Made by a program: the position numbers and the translations under genes
Notes under the pieces: generated by a model
The model's database searches: none
Seen by the model: the letters and a program-made list of their open reading frames with translations, nothing else
Told to the model about the DNA's origin: nothing
In this document: positions 62,893 to 64,000 of the stretch, piece by piece
Layout of the letters: every line of letters begins with the position of its first letter
Position numbering within the stretch: the first letter of the stretch is position 1
Assembly: GCA_031267575.1 (NCBI GenBank)
Contig: JAIRYN010000047.1
Span: forward strand, 109,817-173,816
Source: Synergistaceae bacterium
Lineage (GTDB): Bacteria > Synergistota > Synergistia > Synergistales > Aminobacteriaceae
Length of the DNA stretch: 64,000 nt
Direction: 5' to 3'

Positions 62893-63370
62893 GTGAATGG
62901 AATACTGCCCATCCAATATGAGCAAAAAGATCTCATAATTTCCCTGTTCAACAACTATCATGCCAGCAAGCCTTTCTCTCCTAAAAATATTTTCATCAAC
63001 GGGATGTTTCCTCCCGCGACTGCCGCAAAAGTTCTCCTGTTTTCTATCGACGACAATGACGGCAACCGCCCTCTTGAGCGCGTCGCCAATGTTCCGGCGT
63101 TGCGCCAGGACAGAACATTATTGGATGCTCCGGGCTACGACAAAGTGAGCCGACTGTTCTATCACCCTACGGGACATTATCCCTCCTATCCCTGAACACC
63201 CGACGCAGGAGGATGCTAGAGCTGCTGCGGCGTGGATATTGGATATGTTTTGTGATTTTCCTTTTGATGACTCCAGTCATGCTAAGTATTTAGGTCTGTT
63301 ATTGACGTTTCCCGTGCGCGCTCTCTGTGGCTGTGTTTCGATGGCTTTGCTTGACGCTCCGACGTTCTGA
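62893..63370 (+). pseudogene. Phage/plasmid-type primase-helicase remnant, frameshifted
   Basis: The first frame gives PLERVANVPALRQDRTLLDA and PGYDKVSRLFYHPTG. After a +1 shift near 63176 the second frame gives IPPIPEHPTQEDARAAAAWI, LDMFCDFPFDDSSHAKYLG and LLLTFPVRAL. These are the successive motifs of the segment before the ATPase in phage and integrated-element primase/helicase proteins (the usual pattern is PGYD..GLYY, then IP..PT.ED..AA...L...DFPF, then A..L.LLLTP..R). The ATPase domain is gone. This is direct evidence that a replicative mobile element once sat here. Confidence 0.72.
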
Positions 63371-63610
63371 TTTTATTTATTTTCCATTTTATTCACACAA
63401 TTTATTCACACAGGATACTATCGTAATAATGCCCGAAAAGGAAGAGGGCCGAAAGAAAATTTGCCATACCTAGGTAATACGCTCAATAGGGAACGCCCCG
63501 GCGTGGTTCACCTCGCTTTTGAACGTGATCCGCAACCAGGAAAGGCCGAGGACGCCTTCCACCACTCCGATCTAGATCCGCTCGTCGAAAGGCACGGGAC
63601 CCTGCTCAAT
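63371..63610. other. Decayed mobile-element sequence
   Basis: It contains a 13-nt tandem duplication (AATTTATTCACAC, about 63390-63416) and a 71-codon frame (63461-63676) of no known family that runs into the MITE at 63611. It is probably further remains of the primase-carrying element. Confidence 0.4.
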
Positions 63611-63806
63611 TGTGAACTCGTCCAATCGCGACTATCAAAAAGTGTACCTTTTGCTAGTCACCTTATCACTGACTAGCAACAGCAAAATAGCTAAATTTTT
63701 CCTAGGTATTATACCATAATTATTCCAAAATTTTGAGTCCAAATTTTAATTCTGGGATTTTATCAAAAAGTACACTTTTTGATAGTCGCGGTTGGACGAG
63801 TTCACA
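63611..63806. mobile_element. MITE-like element with 38-bp terminal inverted repeats
   Basis: The left end reads TGTGAACTCGTCCAATCGCG and continues ACTATCAAAAAGTGTAC. The right end is its reverse complement with very few mismatches (63769-63806). Each arm also contains its own hairpin (TATCAAAAAGT / ACTTTTTGATA on the right). The 196-bp element has no ORF. It differs from the 139-bp pair at 27.9-30 kb. Confidence 0.8.
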
Positions 63807-64000
63807 GACAATAAAGATTTAGGTGAGTGAATATGACGGCGCTTTACCAAAAGAACTGGAAAGAGCGGAGGCTTTTTTAACCGACCAAGCAAGTAGGTGA
63901 GAGGCGGGGAGCGATGTTATCAATAATTGCAATTAGTATTAGCGGTAAATTTATGGTAAACACGGATACTCATATTATCAGAATCAAATTACCAGAATCA
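63807..64000. other. Sequence after the terminal MITE
   Basis: A short frame near 63827-63899 reads EYDGALPKELERAEAFLTDQ and may be another piece of the mobile element. An ATTACCAGAATCA-type repeat ends the window. No complete gene is seen. Confidence 0.35.

Overview
The window reads as bacterial chromosome, gene-dense and moderately GC-rich, with AT-rich accessory gaps. The best guess is an anaerobic member of the Synergistota. The reasons are the housekeeping set (rimP-nusA-ylxR/L7Ae-infB-rbfA-nrnA-truB-ribF), a metabolism centred on peptides, pyrimidine or hydantoin rings, adenine and ornithine, peroxiredoxin-based oxygen defence, and frequent TTG/GTG starts behind strong Shine-Dalgarno sites. 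The phylum is inferred from gene content and general protein character, not from a marker-gene search.

Layout. 0-7.3 kb: end of an AddB-like nuclease, then a minus-strand run (acetyltransferase, rnhB, rbgA, lepB, mnmE and a CCA-transferase homologue with a broken active site). 7.9-9.9 kb: an M20 amidohydrolase and a flavoredoxin. 10-17.4 kb: minus-strand TrxR-glutaredoxin fusion, ahpC, PerR/Fur, nitroreductase, guaB, galK and galT. 17.5-19.9 kb: dihydropyrimidinase/hydantoinase and two proteins without assigned function. 20.5-25.5 kb: J-protein, Hsp70-like protein, mtaB and prmA. 25.5-34 kb: an accessory island with a MATE transporter, AIM24, two TerD-family genes, a SagB-like nitroreductase and decayed hisH/hisA, threaded with dispersed repeats. 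33.4-37 kb: adenine deaminase, DUF4491, ornithine carbamoyltransferase and a zinc ribbon. 37.5-55.7 kb: plus-strand housekeeping block (rimP to truB, ribF, tatD, tgt, sua5, spoIID, queA, mltG, ftsK, thiamine pyrophosphokinase). 55.7-59.5 kb: prfH-rtcB2 and gyrB on the minus strand. 59.7-62.5 kb: yitT, comF and an Ldh2-family dehydrogenase. 62.5-64 kb: a graveyard of mobile elements.

Three repeat systems stand out. First, a roughly 250-470 bp leader is present three times (about 29.4-29.65, 30.7-31.1 and 32.9-33.4 kb). Each copy faces the gene it precedes, each supplies that gene's Shine-Dalgarno region, and each carries a conserved 12-codon ORF behind a near-perfect ribosome binding site. Second, internally deleted IS200/IS605 derivatives keep the left end and the tnpB 3' end plus right end, which is the part that normally encodes the TnpB guide RNA. 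Third, an inverted pair of 139-bp MITE-like elements brackets the terD genes.

Across the whole window there are also dozens of short (9-23 nt) direct tandem duplications, in genes and between them. In genes they are mostly multiples of 3 and add low-complexity peptide repeats (mnmE, TrxR fusion, galK, nrnA, truB, ftsK, prfH). One of 14 nt frameshifts hisA. This points to an unusual mutational process in the lineage. Histidine synthesis is decaying: HisH has lost its catalytic cysteine and hisA is a fragment.
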